NCBI GenBank assembly: GCA_905210485.1
Contig: CAJLXA010000006.1
Location: 1 to 59,319, forward strand
DNA: 59,319 nucleotides
Origin: an uncultured Eubacteriales bacterium
GTDB taxonomy: Bacteria > Bacillota > Clostridia > Oscillospirales > CAG-272
Reading direction: 5' to 3'
Shown: in pieces, positions 5,987 through 14,607 of the stretch
How the letters are laid out: the number at the start of each line of letters is the position of its first letter
How positions within the stretch are numbered: the first letter of the stretch is position 1
Translations under genes and position numbers: made by a program
Notes under the pieces: generated by a model
The model's input: only the letters and a program-made list of their open reading frames with translations
The model's database searches: none
What the model was told of the DNA's origin: nothing

Positions 5987-6348
5987 AAAACACGAAACTG
6001 TTCTCCCGCGCTCTCTTCGCGCTCACCATTCTTGTCTTTGTATCCGCCGTCGCATTGCCCGCCCTTGCGGCAGACAGCGACGCCGAAAATACAGTGGCCG
6101 TTACCGAAGCCGCAGAAGACAACGCCGCCGGTGCAAAAGCCATTGCGGCGGCGGTGGCGGTCGGCGTGGGGGCCGCGGCCGCCGCCGTCGGCATGGCCAT
6201 TGCCATCGCCAAAAGCGTGGAAAGCATGGCGCGCCAGCCGGAGGCGGCCGGCAAGATCAACTCGGCCATGATGCTCGGACTTGTTTTTATTGAAACCGCC
6301 ATCATCTACGCCCTGGTCGTGGCGATCCTTGTCATATTCGTCCTCTGA
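5983..6348 (+). CDS. atpE: ATP synthase Fo subunit c with an N-terminal signal-like extension
   Basis: 121 residues; the c-subunit itself (two helices joined by ESMARQPEA) occupies about residues 51-121. The preceding 50 residues are a signal-peptide-like sequence (basic start, hydrophobic core to about 26, ALPALA then an acidic stretch), absent from standard 70-90 residue c-subunits. The ion-binding carboxylate is the Glu of FIETAIIY in helix 2. The helix-1 Gln that completes the sodium site in Ilyobacter (VGQG) is Met here, which favours proton coupling. The start overlaps the atpB stop (ATGA). Confidence 0.93.
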   Translation: MKNTKLFSRALFALTILVFVSAVALPALAADSDAENTVAVTEAAEDNAAGAKAIAAAVAVGVGAAAAAVGMAIAIAKSVESMARQPEAAGKINSAMMLGLVFIETAIIYALVVAILVIFVL

Positions 6349-6363
6349 CGCGAGGTGTGAACA

Positions 6364-6876
6364 ATGCCGCTGAATATTGATTTTTTGCAAGTGCTTCTGC
6401 ATATGCTGAACTTCGTTATTCTCGCGGGAGGTCTTACGTTTTTACTGTTCAAACCTGTCAGCCGTTTCATGAAAGAGCGGCAGGAACACTTCGACACCCT
6501 GCAACGCGAAAATGAAGAAAAGGCGCAGGAAAACGAAAGACTGAAAGCGGAATACGAGCAGAAGATGGCTGACGCCGAAAGCGCCATTGCCGAAATGCGT
6601 AAAACCGCGGAACGCGAAGCCTCCGCGGCCGCGGAAACCTGCCTTTCCGAAGCGAAAGAAAAGGCCACCGCCATGCTGGCCGCCGCCGAAAAAGAGGCGG
6701 AAGAACAAAAAGAGCATATTCTCGACGCCGCACAGACCGAGATCGGCGAACTTGTCGTATCCGCCACCCAGAAACTGCTCGGCGATACGGTCACCCCCGA
6801 ACGTAACAGCGCGCTTTATGACGAATTCATTCGCCGGGCGGGCAAAACGGTTGAAGACAAGAGGAAACCCGAATGA
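6364..6876 (+). CDS. atpF: ATP synthase Fo subunit b
   Basis: 170 residues: one N-terminal membrane helix (about 9-30, ending FKPV) and a long charged helix rich in Glu, Lys and Ala with few breaks (about 35-150), the peripheral stalk dimer. It follows atpE by 15 bases with GAGGTG as ribosome site and overlaps atpA by four bases (ATGA). In most bacteria atpH (delta) comes next; here it does not, and the delta-like domain is carried by the alpha subunit. The C-terminal part of b should still meet that domain. Confidence 0.93.
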   Translation: MPLNIDFLQVLLHMLNFVILAGGLTFLLFKPVSRFMKERQEHFDTLQRENEEKAQENERLKAEYEQKMADAESAIAEMRKTAEREASAAAETCLSEAKEKATAMLAAAEKEAEEQKEHILDAAQTEIGELVVSATQKLLGDTVTPERNSALYDEFIRRAGKTVEDKRKPE

Positions 6877-8663
6877 ACGAAAACAGCGAATTCTTCAATA
6901 CGGATGAGGAACCGTCCGACGTTCTGCGGGTGGAGATCAACTGCATAACGCCGCCGACGGAAGAACAGCTCTCCGCCATACGAAACCTGCTGTGCGAAGA
7001 ATACGGCACGGACAACATCGCCTTTACCGTCAAAAAAGACCCGTCGGTCGTCGGTGGTTTCAACATTTTTGTCGGTGACGACAACTATGACTGGAGTACG
7101 CTCGGCCGTATCCGTCAGCTCCGCAAATCCTTTCAGAAACTGAAGAAAGAATACGATCCCGCAAAGATCATTTCCCTGCTCCGTGAAGATATACGGAATT
7201 TTGAATTGGATCCCGGTCACCAGCAGGTCGGCCTTGTATTGTCGGTCGGAAGCGGTATTGCGATCATTGAAGGCCTTTCCGATGTCACATACGGCGAAAT
7301 CGTTCTTTTCGACTGCGGTATCAAGGGTATGGTGCAGGATATCCGCACTGACGGAACAACAGGCGTTGTGCTTTTCGGAAACGACAGTGAGATCGGCGAA
7401 GGATCCCGCGTTGTGCGCACCCGGCGTACCGCCGGTATTCCGATCAGCAACCGTATTCTCGGACGTATCGTCGACCCTCTCGGCAAACCGATTGACGGCA
7501 AAGGCGAGATCGGCGCCAAGGCCTATTATCCCATTGAACGTCCCGCACCGGGGATCGTGGACCGCAAATCGGTGTCCCGCCCTTTGGAAACCGGCATACT
7601 GGCCATCGACTCCATGTTTCCGATCGGGCGCGGTCAGCGCGAACTGCTGATCGGAGACCGTGAGACGGGGAAAACCGCCGTTGCCGTCGATACGATCCTG
7701 AACCAAAAAGGAAAAAACGTCATTTGCGTTTATGTCGCCATCGGCCAGAAAGCCGGCTCTGTCGCCAAGGTCGTGTCCGCACTGGAAAAAGCGGGCGCGA
7801 TGGAATATACCGTTGTGGTTTCCTCTCCGGCGAGCGATCCCGCGTCCCTGCAATATATTGCGCCGTCTGCCGGGTGCGCCGTAGCCGAATACTTCATGTA
7901 CCGCGGCAAAGACGCCCTGATCGTGTATGACGACCTGTCAAAACACGCGGTGGCATACCGCACCCTGAGCCTGCTCCTCGAACGTGCTCCCGGCCGCGAG
8001 GCCTACCCCGGCGACGTATTCTATCTTCACTCCCGGCTCCTTGAGCGTTCGGCGCAACTGTCGGACGAAAAAGGCGGCGGCAGTATGACCGCTCTGCCCA
8101 TCGTGGAAACGCAGGCGGGCGATGTTTCCGCTTATATTCCCACAAACATTATTTCCATTACGGACGGGCAGATCTTTCTTGAAAGCGAACTGTTCTTTGC
8201 CGGACAGCGCCCGGCCGTCAACGTCGGTCTGTCGGTATCCCGCGTCGGCGGGGCGGCGCAGACGCCGATCATGAAGAAATCGGTCGGAACCATCCGCCTC
8301 GATCTGGCGCAATACCGGGAAATGCAGGTGTTTTCGCGCTTCGGCGGCGATCTGGATCCCGAAACCGTGCGTAACCTGAAATACGGAGCAAGCCTGATGC
8401 AACTCCTGAAACAGAAGAACCGGTCTCCGATGAGCCTGCACCGGCAGGTGATTGTTCTTCTCTGCGCGCAGGCCAAAATGTTTGCCGATATTCCCGAAAA
8501 AGCCGTAAAAAACGCGGAGGAAGAACTTCTCGCTTACTTTGAACGTGAGCACCGTACCCTTTGCCTCCGTATTGAGCACGGAAAGACCTATACGGACGAT
8601 CTGCGGCGCGACATTTTGTCTGCCGCCGAGAATTTCTTCGCAAAATACACGCCGCATGTATAA
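6873..8663 (+). CDS. atpA: ATP synthase F1 subunit alpha fused to a delta-subunit C-terminal domain
   Basis: 596 residues against about 500 for alpha. Residues from about 18 to 88 are not alpha sequence but match the C-terminal domain of delta (OSCP): a strand-helix pattern with PPTEEQLSAIRNLL, then KKDPSVVGGFNIFVGDD and STLGRIRQL, as in the E. coli delta pattern D-x-S-x3-G-(x3)-GD-x2-ID-x-S-x2-GR. The alpha N-terminal helix (AKIISLLREDIRNFE) follows, then a complete alpha with the P-loop GDRETGKT at 261-268 and the VSRVGG arginine-finger region. No separate atpH exists in the operon. Normally the delta N-terminal domain grips that alpha helix; here the link is covalent and the N-terminal domain is gone. 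Confidence 0.93.
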   Translation: MNENSEFFNTDEEPSDVLRVEINCITPPTEEQLSAIRNLLCEEYGTDNIAFTVKKDPSVVGGFNIFVGDDNYDWSTLGRIRQLRKSFQKLKKEYDPAKIISLLREDIRNFELDPGHQQVGLVLSVGSGIAIIEGLSDVTYGEIVLFDCGIKGMVQDIRTDGTTGVVLFGNDSEIGEGSRVVRTRRTAGIPISNRILGRIVDPLGKPIDGKGEIGAKAYYPIERPAPGIVDRKSVSRPLETGILAIDSMFPIGRGQRELLIGDRETGKTAVAVDTILNQKGKNVICVYVAIGQKAGSVAKVVSALEKAGAMEYTVVVSSPASDPASLQYIAPSAGCAVAEYFMYRGKDALIVYDDLSKHAVAYRTLSLLLERAPGREAYPGDVFYLHSRLLERSAQLSDEKGGGSMTALPIVETQAGDVSAYIPTNIISITDGQIFLESELFFAGQRPAVNVGLSVSRVGGAAQTPIMKKSVGTIRLDLAQYREMQVFSRFGGDLDPETVRNLKYGASLMQLLKQKNRSPMSLHRQVIVLLCAQAKMFADIPEKAVKNAEEELLAYFEREHRTLCLRIEHGKTYTDDLRRDILSAAENFFAKYTPHV

Positions 8664-8734
8664 ATACCGCGTGTATAAACCGTATACGCACCGCGTATAT
8701 GTCCTTTGAATTTCCGAAAGGAGGGAGACGTTGA

Positions 8735-9652
8735 ATGGCAACGGCCGGCGAAATCAAAAGCAGGATCGGCAGTATCGGCGAAACGAAAAAAGTAACCGAC
8801 GCCATGTATATGATCGCTTCCGTGAAGATGCGGCACGCGCGCCGGGAACAACACAACACCGAGCCGTATTTCCGCGCGCTGAAAGATGAGATTGCCCGTC
8901 TTCTCCGTCATATACCGAAAACGGATAACCGCTATTTCCACATACCGCCCCCGGACGCGGGAGAACATATGAAGCACGGCGTGCTTCTTGTCACTTCCGA
9001 CAAAGGTCTTGCCGGCGGTTATAACCAAACGGCAATAAAAACCGCTGAAGCCTATATTGCGCGGCACCCGGAAACAACCGTCTTCATTATCGGCGAATAC
9101 GGCCGGCGGCATTTTATCCGCAAAAAACTGCCGTTTGTCGAGGATTTTCTGTATTCCGCCGCCTTCCCGACCGTCTGGGAGGCGCGGGAGATCTGCACCG
9201 ATCTTCTGGAATATTTCCGCGACGGACGTCTTGACGAAATCAATATCATCTATACCGATAAAAAAGCCGCCGTACACGGAGAATGTCGCCGCAGTTGTCT
9301 TTTGCCGCTTGAACGCAGTCGCTTCTATACGGGAGCGGCAGCCGACGATGGCGCGGAAACCGAATTTTCACCCGACCCCGATACGGTTCTCCGCGGTGTG
9401 ATTCCGAGTTACCTCACGGGATTCCTTTACAGCGCCCTTGTGGACAGTTATTGCAGTGAGCAGGAAGCGCGCATGGAAGCCATGAATACAGCGGGAAAAA
9501 ACGCCGATGATATGCTGAAGCGACTGCGCACGCAGTACAACGCCCTGCGGCAGGCGGCCATCACACGCGAGATGATCGAGATCACCTCCGGCGCAAAAGC
9601 CCTGCGCCGAAAGCAGGAAAACAAACAGAACCGAGGGCAGGAGAATGGATAA
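8735..9652 (+). CDS. atpG: ATP synthase F1 subunit gamma
   Basis: 305 residues. The N-terminal helix (GEIKSRIGSIGETKKVTDAM) and C-terminal helix (ending TREMIEITSGAKAL) form the rotating coiled coil; the middle is the Rossmann-like domain with the LLVTSDKGLAGGYN motif. The start at 8735 follows AAAGGAGGGAGACGTTGA. The 71-base gap after atpA holds several short TATA/CGCGTATA repeats but no clear terminator. The gene overlaps atpD by eight bases. The first residues are typical of the family. Confidence 0.94.
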   Translation: MATAGEIKSRIGSIGETKKVTDAMYMIASVKMRHARREQHNTEPYFRALKDEIARLLRHIPKTDNRYFHIPPPDAGEHMKHGVLLVTSDKGLAGGYNQTAIKTAEAYIARHPETTVFIIGEYGRRHFIRKKLPFVEDFLYSAAFPTVWEAREICTDLLEYFRDGRLDEINIIYTDKKAAVHGECRRSCLLPLERSRFYTGAAADDGAETEFSPDPDTVLRGVIPSYLTGFLYSALVDSYCSEQEARMEAMNTAGKNADDMLKRLRTQYNALRQAAITREMIEITSGAKALRRKQENKQNRGQENG

Positions 9653-11066
9653 CCGACTCACAAATCATAGCACCGTCGGCAGGATCGCCGGAATAAACGG
9701 CCCTGTTGTCGACGTTATTTTTGAAAAAAGCGCTTTACCGAAGATCCGCGAGGAACTTTACCTGACGCTCGGCAAAGAAAAACGCGTCATGGAAGTGGCA
9801 CAACATATCGGCGGCGGCATTGTGCGCTGTATCATGCTCGGACCGAGCGAGGGACTTTACCGCGGCATGGAAGTAACGGCGAAAGGATCGCCGATTACCG
9901 TTCCCGTCGGGGAAAGCGTTCTCGGCCGCCTCTTCAATGTGCTCGGCGAGCCGATGGACGGCGGAGACGCGATTCCCGAAAGCAATGAAAAACGGAGCAT
10001 TTATGCGCCTCCTCCCTCTTATGCCGACCGCAAGACCACCGAAGAAATCTTTGAAACGGGTATTAAGGTCATCGACCTGCTCGCGCCTTATGCCAAAGGC
10101 GGCAAAATCGGCCTTTTCGGCGGCGCCGGCGTGGGAAAGACCGTTCTGATTCAGGAGCTGATCCATAACATCGCCACACGGCACGGTGGCTACTCGGTGT
10201 TCACCGGCGTCGGCGAACGAAGCCGTGAAGGAAACGATCTCTGGACGGAAATGCGGGAAAGCGGCGTTATCGAAAAGACCGCTCTGGTTTTCGGTCAGAT
10301 GAACGAAGCGCCGGGCGTGCGTATGCGCGTTGCCCTCACAGGCCTTTCGATGGCCGAATATTTCCGCGACGAGCAGAAAAAAGACGTACTACTGTTCATA
10401 GATAATATTTTCCGTTTCGTTCAGGCCGGAAGCGAAGTGTCCACATTGCTCGGCCGTATGCCGTCGGCCGTCGGATACCAACCGACGCTTGCCAACGACC
10501 TCGGCGAACTGGAGGAGCGCATCGCCTCAACCAAAAACGGTTCCGTCACGTCGGTGCAGGCAATCTACGTCCCGGCGGACGACCTGACCGACCCGGCGCC
10601 GGCCACGACCTTTGCTCACCTTGACGCCACCACGGTACTGAGCCGGAAAATCGCGGAACTCGGTATCTACCCCGCGGTCGACCCGCTGGAATCCTCGTCG
10701 CGCGTTCTGGAACCGGACGTTGTGGGCGAAGAACACTACCGCGTTGCCCGTCACGTACAGGAAATACTGGAGCACTATAAAGAATTGCAGGACATTATCG
10801 CCATTCTCGGCATGGACGAACTCGGCGAAGAAGACCGCCTTACCGTGGCCCGCGCCCGTAAAATTCAGCGTTTCCTTTCGCAACCGTTCCATGTAGCCGA
10901 AAAATTCACCGGCGTCCCCGGAATCTATGTCCCGCTCGCCGAGACGATCCGCGGTTTCCGCGCCATTGCGGACGGTGAAATGGACGCCTATCCCGAAAGC
11001 GCCTTTTTCAATGTCGGAACGATCGACGACGTGATGAAAAAAGCCGCGGACGGAGGTGCGGTATGA
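9645..11066 (+). CDS. atpD: ATP synthase F1 subunit beta
   Basis: 473 residues, full length. P-loop GGAGVGKT, the catalytic glutamate region GVGERSREGNDLW, Walker B LLFIDNIFRFVQAG, and the C-terminal DELGEED version of the DELSEED lever that contacts gamma. This is the catalytic subunit of the F1 head. The start lies inside the end of atpG, behind GGGCAGGAGA, and the stop overlaps atpC (GTATGA). No residue needed for catalysis appears changed. Confidence 0.97.
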   Translation: MDNRLTNHSTVGRIAGINGPVVDVIFEKSALPKIREELYLTLGKEKRVMEVAQHIGGGIVRCIMLGPSEGLYRGMEVTAKGSPITVPVGESVLGRLFNVLGEPMDGGDAIPESNEKRSIYAPPPSYADRKTTEEIFETGIKVIDLLAPYAKGGKIGLFGGAGVGKTVLIQELIHNIATRHGGYSVFTGVGERSREGNDLWTEMRESGVIEKTALVFGQMNEAPGVRMRVALTGLSMAEYFRDEQKKDVLLFIDNIFRFVQAGSEVSTLLGRMPSAVGYQPTLANDLGELEERIASTKNGSVTSVQAIYVPADDLTDPAPATTFAHLDATTVLSRKIAELGIYPAVDPLESSSRVLEPDVVGEEHYRVARHVQEILEHYKELQDIIAILGMDELGEEDRLTVARARKIQRFLSQPFHVAEKFTGVPGIYVPLAETIRGFRAIADGEMDAYPESAFFNVGTIDDVMKKAADGGAV

Positions 11067-11488
11067 CGCCTTTTCATCTTGAAATTCTGTCGCCGGAACG
11101 CGCATTTTATATCGGCGATTGCCTCTCGATCATGCTCCCCGCAAGCGACGGCATGATCGGCATTATGGCGCATCACACCCCGCTTACCGCGGCGGTATAC
11201 AGCGGCGAAGTGGATTTTACGCGCGGCGACGGCGAAAGAGTGATATGCGCCGTATCGCCCGGTATGGTGCATGTTTCCGATAACCGCGTGACACTGCTTT
11301 GCGAATCGGTTCTTCTCCCCGAAGAGATCAGCGAAGAAAAGGAACGCCGTGCGGCCGAAGCGGCGCGGCTGAAACTTCGCGGAAAACAGGCGCACCGCGA
11401 CTATGTTCTGTCGCGCCTCGCGTTCACGAAAGCGGTAAACAATCTGCGCGTGAAACAGCATAACGCCATGAAAATGAATCATCTGTAA
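11063..11488 (+). CDS. atpC: ATP synthase F1 subunit epsilon
   Basis: 141 residues: an N-terminal beta-sandwich (TPFHLEILSPERAFY, then MLPASDGMIGIMAHHTPL, the classic epsilon pattern) and a C-terminal two-helix domain from about residue 90. Epsilon joins gamma to the c-ring and can inhibit ATP hydrolysis through its C-terminal helices. It is the last gene of the operon and is followed by a strong terminator. Confidence 0.94.
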   Translation: MTPFHLEILSPERAFYIGDCLSIMLPASDGMIGIMAHHTPLTAAVYSGEVDFTRGDGERVICAVSPGMVHVSDNRVTLLCESVLLPEEISEEKERRAAEAARLKLRGKQAHRDYVLSRLAFTKAVNNLRVKQHNAMKMNHL

Positions 11489-11500
11489 CCGGGAAACCGG

Positions 11501-11527
11501 AAAAAAGAGGGCGGCGCCCTCTTTTTT
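11501..11527 (+). terminator. Terminator of the ATP synthase operon
   Basis: GAGGGC (11507-11512), loop GGC, GCCCTC (11516-11521), with A6 before and T6 after, so it can act in both directions. Confidence 0.93.
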
Positions 11528-11560
11528 CACGTTTCCGGTTGGAATATCCGGCCGAATATC

Positions 11561-11589
11561 TTGACAGCGAATCCGATTCGTGATAGAAT
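11561..11589 (+). promoter_or_regulatory. Promoter of alaS
   Basis: TTGACA at 11561-11566 and TAGAAT at 11584-11589, spacer 17. The leader is about 58 bases, too short for a T-box. Confidence 0.85.
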
Positions 11590-11653
11590 GTAAGTTGCAT
11601 TATTTTGATGTTATACAGATTTATGCGCCGGTGCGCGCACGGAGGTAAACGCT

Positions 11654-14284
11654 ATGCAATGGACGTCTCTCAACGACTTACGGGAAAAATTTCTCTCATT
11701 CTTTGAATCCAAAGGTCATCTTCGTCTGCCCAGTTTCTCGCTGGTTCCTCATAACGACAAGTCGCTTTTGCTTATCAATTCCGGCATGGCCCCGATGAAA
11801 AAATTCTTCACGGGTGAAGAAGAACCGCCGCGCCACCGCGTCTGCACCTGCCAGAAATGCATCCGTACGCCCGACCTTGAACGCGTCGGCCATACGGCGC
11901 GCCACGGCACATTCTTTGAAATGCTCGGCAACTTCTCTTTCGGCGATTATTTCAAAAACGAGGCGATTCCGTGGGCATGGGAATTCCTGACCTCGGACAA
12001 ATGGCTCGCCATTCCCGAAGACAAGCTCTGGCCGTCGATTTATGAAAACGACGAAGAAGCATTCCGCCTCTGGCACGACGTCATCGGCATCCCGGCCGAA
12101 CGCATTACGCGCCTCGGAAAAGAAGATAACTTCTGGGAACACGGCTCCGGCCCCTGCGGCCCCTGCTCCGAAATATATTTCGACCGCGGTGAAAAATACG
12201 GTTGCGGCTCTCCCGACTGCCGCCCCGGTTGCGATTGCGACCGTTTCATGGAAATATGGAACAACGTTTTTTCACAGTTCAATAACGACGGTCACGGAAA
12301 CTATACCGAACTCGCGCAGAAAAACATCGACACCGGCATGGGTCTTGAACGCCTCGCCTGCGTCATGCAGGGCGTCGACAATATGTTTGAAGTCGATTCC
12401 ATCCGCAAAATTCTTGACGCTGTCTGCACCGTTGCGCACAAAACGTACGGCAAAGATCATAACGACGATATTTCGATCCGCGTCATCACCGACCACGCGC
12501 GCAGTGCCGTATTCATGATAAGCGACGGCGTTATCCCCTCAAACGAGGGACGCGGCTACGTTCTCCGCCGTATCCTCCGCCGCGCCTGCCGTCACGGCAA
12601 ACTCCTCGGCATCGAAGGACGTTTTCTGCCCGGCATCGCAGAAGTGGCGATCGGAGAATCCGAAAATGCCTACACCGAACTCCTGACCAAGCGCGACTAT
12701 ATTCTGAAAGTGATCTCGCTCGAAGAAGAACGTTTCAACGCCACAATCGACGCAGGTCTTCAGATCCTCGGCAACCTGATCGCCGACGCGGGCAAGAAAG
12801 GTTCTTCGGTTCTCTCCGGCGCGGACGCTTTCAAACTTTACGATACCTACGGTTTCCCGATCGACCTGACCCGTGAAATCGCGGAAGAGAAAGGACTCAG
12901 CGTAGACGAGGCCACTTTCCGCACGCTGATGGAAGAACAGCGGGTACGCGCGCGGAACGCCCGCGGCAACATCGGCGGCTGGAGCGACAGCGACAAATCG
13001 CTTCTCTCCGGCATTGAGAAAACCGAATTCCTCGGCTACACGGACAACACCTGCGAAGCGAAAGTCATAGCCATTATTGCCGACGACATGCAGGTGGACG
13101 CCGTCTCCGAGGGTACCTGCTCTCTCATCTTTGACCGTACCGTTTTCTACGGTGAGGGCGGCGGCCAGGTAGGCGACACCGGTACCGTCTCCGTAAACGG
13201 CACTGTTTTCCCCGTAGAAGATACGAAAAAAACCGACGGCATATATATTCACATTGTTACGGTATCCGACGGCGAGATCAAAGTCGGTGACAAGGCGCTC
13301 CTCAGAATTGACGACGCGCGCCGCGCCGCCATACGCAGAAACCACTCCGCCTGCCATCTCCTGCAGGCCGCGCTCCGCCGCGTTCTCGGAACACATGTCG
13401 AACAGGCCGGCTCCTATGTGGACGAACACCGCGTCCGCTTTGACTTCTCCCATTTTGCACCCGTAACGAAAGAGGAACTGCACGAGGTCGAAACGCTCGT
13501 GAACCGCGATATTATGGCGGCCGTCACGGTAGATACCGTGGTGACCGACAAGGCCACCGCCGAAGCGGCCGGCGCCATGGCGCTTTTCGGCGAAAAATAC
13601 GGCGACCGCGTCCGCATGGTGAAAATGGGCGACTTCTCTACCGAACTTTGCGGCGGTACGCATGTGCAGAACACCGGCAATATCGGCCTTTTCCGTATAC
13701 TTTCCGAATCTTCCGTTGCGGCAGGCGTACGCCGTATTGAAGGCGCAACCGGATATACGGTTCTGGAGCTGCTTACAGAGAAAGACGCGATTCTTGCCGA
13801 TACCGCAAAGGAACTGAAAGCGCAAAGCGTTACCGACCTCCCGAAACGCGCGGCGGCCGTTACCGCCGAACTCCGCGAAATGCGTCGTGAAACGGAATCG
13901 CTGAACGCCAAACTGTCAAACGAAAAACTGAAAGCGCTTCTCACCTCGCGTAAAAAAGCGGGCAAAGTGTCGCTCATCACCGGTCGCTTTGACGGTATGC
14001 GCGTCGATGCGGTGCGTGCGCTCTGCGACACCGTTAAGAGCGATTATCCCGACACCGTTGCCGTATTTGCGACCGTTGCCGACGGCAAGCTGAACTTTGT
14101 CGCCGCCTGCGGCAAAGACGCCGTGGCGGCCGGTGCGCACGCCGGCAATATTCTCCGCGAGATCTCCGCCATTGCAGGCGGCAAGGGCGGCGGACGTCCC
14201 GACAGCGCCGTTGCGGGCGGCAACGATCAGGAAAAGATCGGCGCGGCTCTGGAAGCGGCGGAAACCATTCTGAAAGCGCTTTAA
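11654..14284 (+). CDS. alaS: Alanine--tRNA ligase
   Basis: 876 residues, full length. It charges tRNA-Ala. The class II catalytic core is N-terminal (FESKGHLRLPSFSLVPHND, then a GMAPMKKFFTGEEEPP motif). The editing domain carries the zinc-binding HSACHLLQAALR and CGGTHV motifs (about residues 560-670), followed by the coiled coil and the C-terminal DHHA1-type domain with GGKGGGRPD. The start follows CACGGAGGTAAACGCT. It is monocistronic with its own promoter and terminator. Confidence 0.97.
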   Translation: MQWTSLNDLREKFLSFFESKGHLRLPSFSLVPHNDKSLLLINSGMAPMKKFFTGEEEPPRHRVCTCQKCIRTPDLERVGHTARHGTFFEMLGNFSFGDYFKNEAIPWAWEFLTSDKWLAIPEDKLWPSIYENDEEAFRLWHDVIGIPAERITRLGKEDNFWEHGSGPCGPCSEIYFDRGEKYGCGSPDCRPGCDCDRFMEIWNNVFSQFNNDGHGNYTELAQKNIDTGMGLERLACVMQGVDNMFEVDSIRKILDAVCTVAHKTYGKDHNDDISIRVITDHARSAVFMISDGVIPSNEGRGYVLRRILRRACRHGKLLGIEGRFLPGIAEVAIGESENAYTELLTKRDYILKVISLEEERFNATIDAGLQILGNLIADAGKKGSSVLSGADAFKLYDTYGFPIDLTREIAEEKGLSVDEATFRTLMEEQRVRARNARGNIGGWSDSDKSLLSGIEKTEFLGYTDNTCEAKVIAIIADDMQVDAVSEGTCSLIFDRTVFYGEGGGQVGDTGTVSVNGTVFPVEDTKKTDGIYIHIVTVSDGEIKVGDKALLRIDDARRAAIRRNHSACHLLQAALRRVLGTHVEQAGSYVDEHRVRFDFSHFAPVTKEELHEVETLVNRDIMAAVTVDTVVTDKATAEAAGAMALFGEKYGDRVRMVKMGDFSTELCGGTHVQNTGNIGLFRILSESSVAAGVRRIEGATGYTVLELLTEKDAILADTAKELKAQSVTDLPKRAAAVTAELREMRRETESLNAKLSNEKLKALLTSRKKAGKVSLITGRFDGMRVDAVRALCDTVKSDYPDTVAVFATVADGKLNFVAACGKDAVAAGAHAGNILREISAIAGGKGGGRPDSAVAGGNDQEKIGAALEAAETILKAL

Positions 14285-14313
14285 CCGTAAACTTTTCTTT
14301 ACAATCAAGAGAC

Positions 14314-14343
14314 AACCGCTCCGGCTTGTTCCGAAGCGGTTTT
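14314..14343 (+). terminator. Terminator of alaS
   Basis: AACCGCTCCGG pairs with CCGAAGCGGTT with one mismatch around a six-base loop, followed by a short T run. Confidence 0.75.
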
Positions 14344-14413
14344 CTTATTATGCAAAAGCGACGAAGCGGCGTATTCCGTTTTCTCACATCGAATCCCCGG
14401 CAGGATACCGCTG

Positions 14414-14449
14414 AAAAAGGCTCAGGGGCAATTGCCCCTGAGCCTTTTT
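14414..14449. terminator. Perfect 36-base palindrome, bidirectional terminator
   Basis: An 18-base arm (AAAAAGGCTCAGGGGCAA) is followed at once by its exact reverse complement. A5 on one side and T5 on the other make it an intrinsic terminator on both strands, placed between convergent alaS and the giant secreted-protein gene. The remainder of the 14285-14607 interval shows nothing further. Confidence 0.9.
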
Positions 14450-14607
14450 CCTGTAGTCTGACAGCGCTGTTCCGGAATTCCGGGTTTCATCAATTCCTAT
14501 GAGAAAGCGCTTCCGGTCATCGTTTTTATGCGCTCACCCGCTTTGCAAAAGAGATTTCCCCTGCAAAACGGGCACCGCGGAGTATTTCGCAACAGCTGAC
14601 TGTCGGT

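Noticed and set aside
11590..11653. T-box before alaS
   Set aside because: The leader is only about 60 bases, with no specifier stem or GGTGGNACCGCG-type antiterminator.
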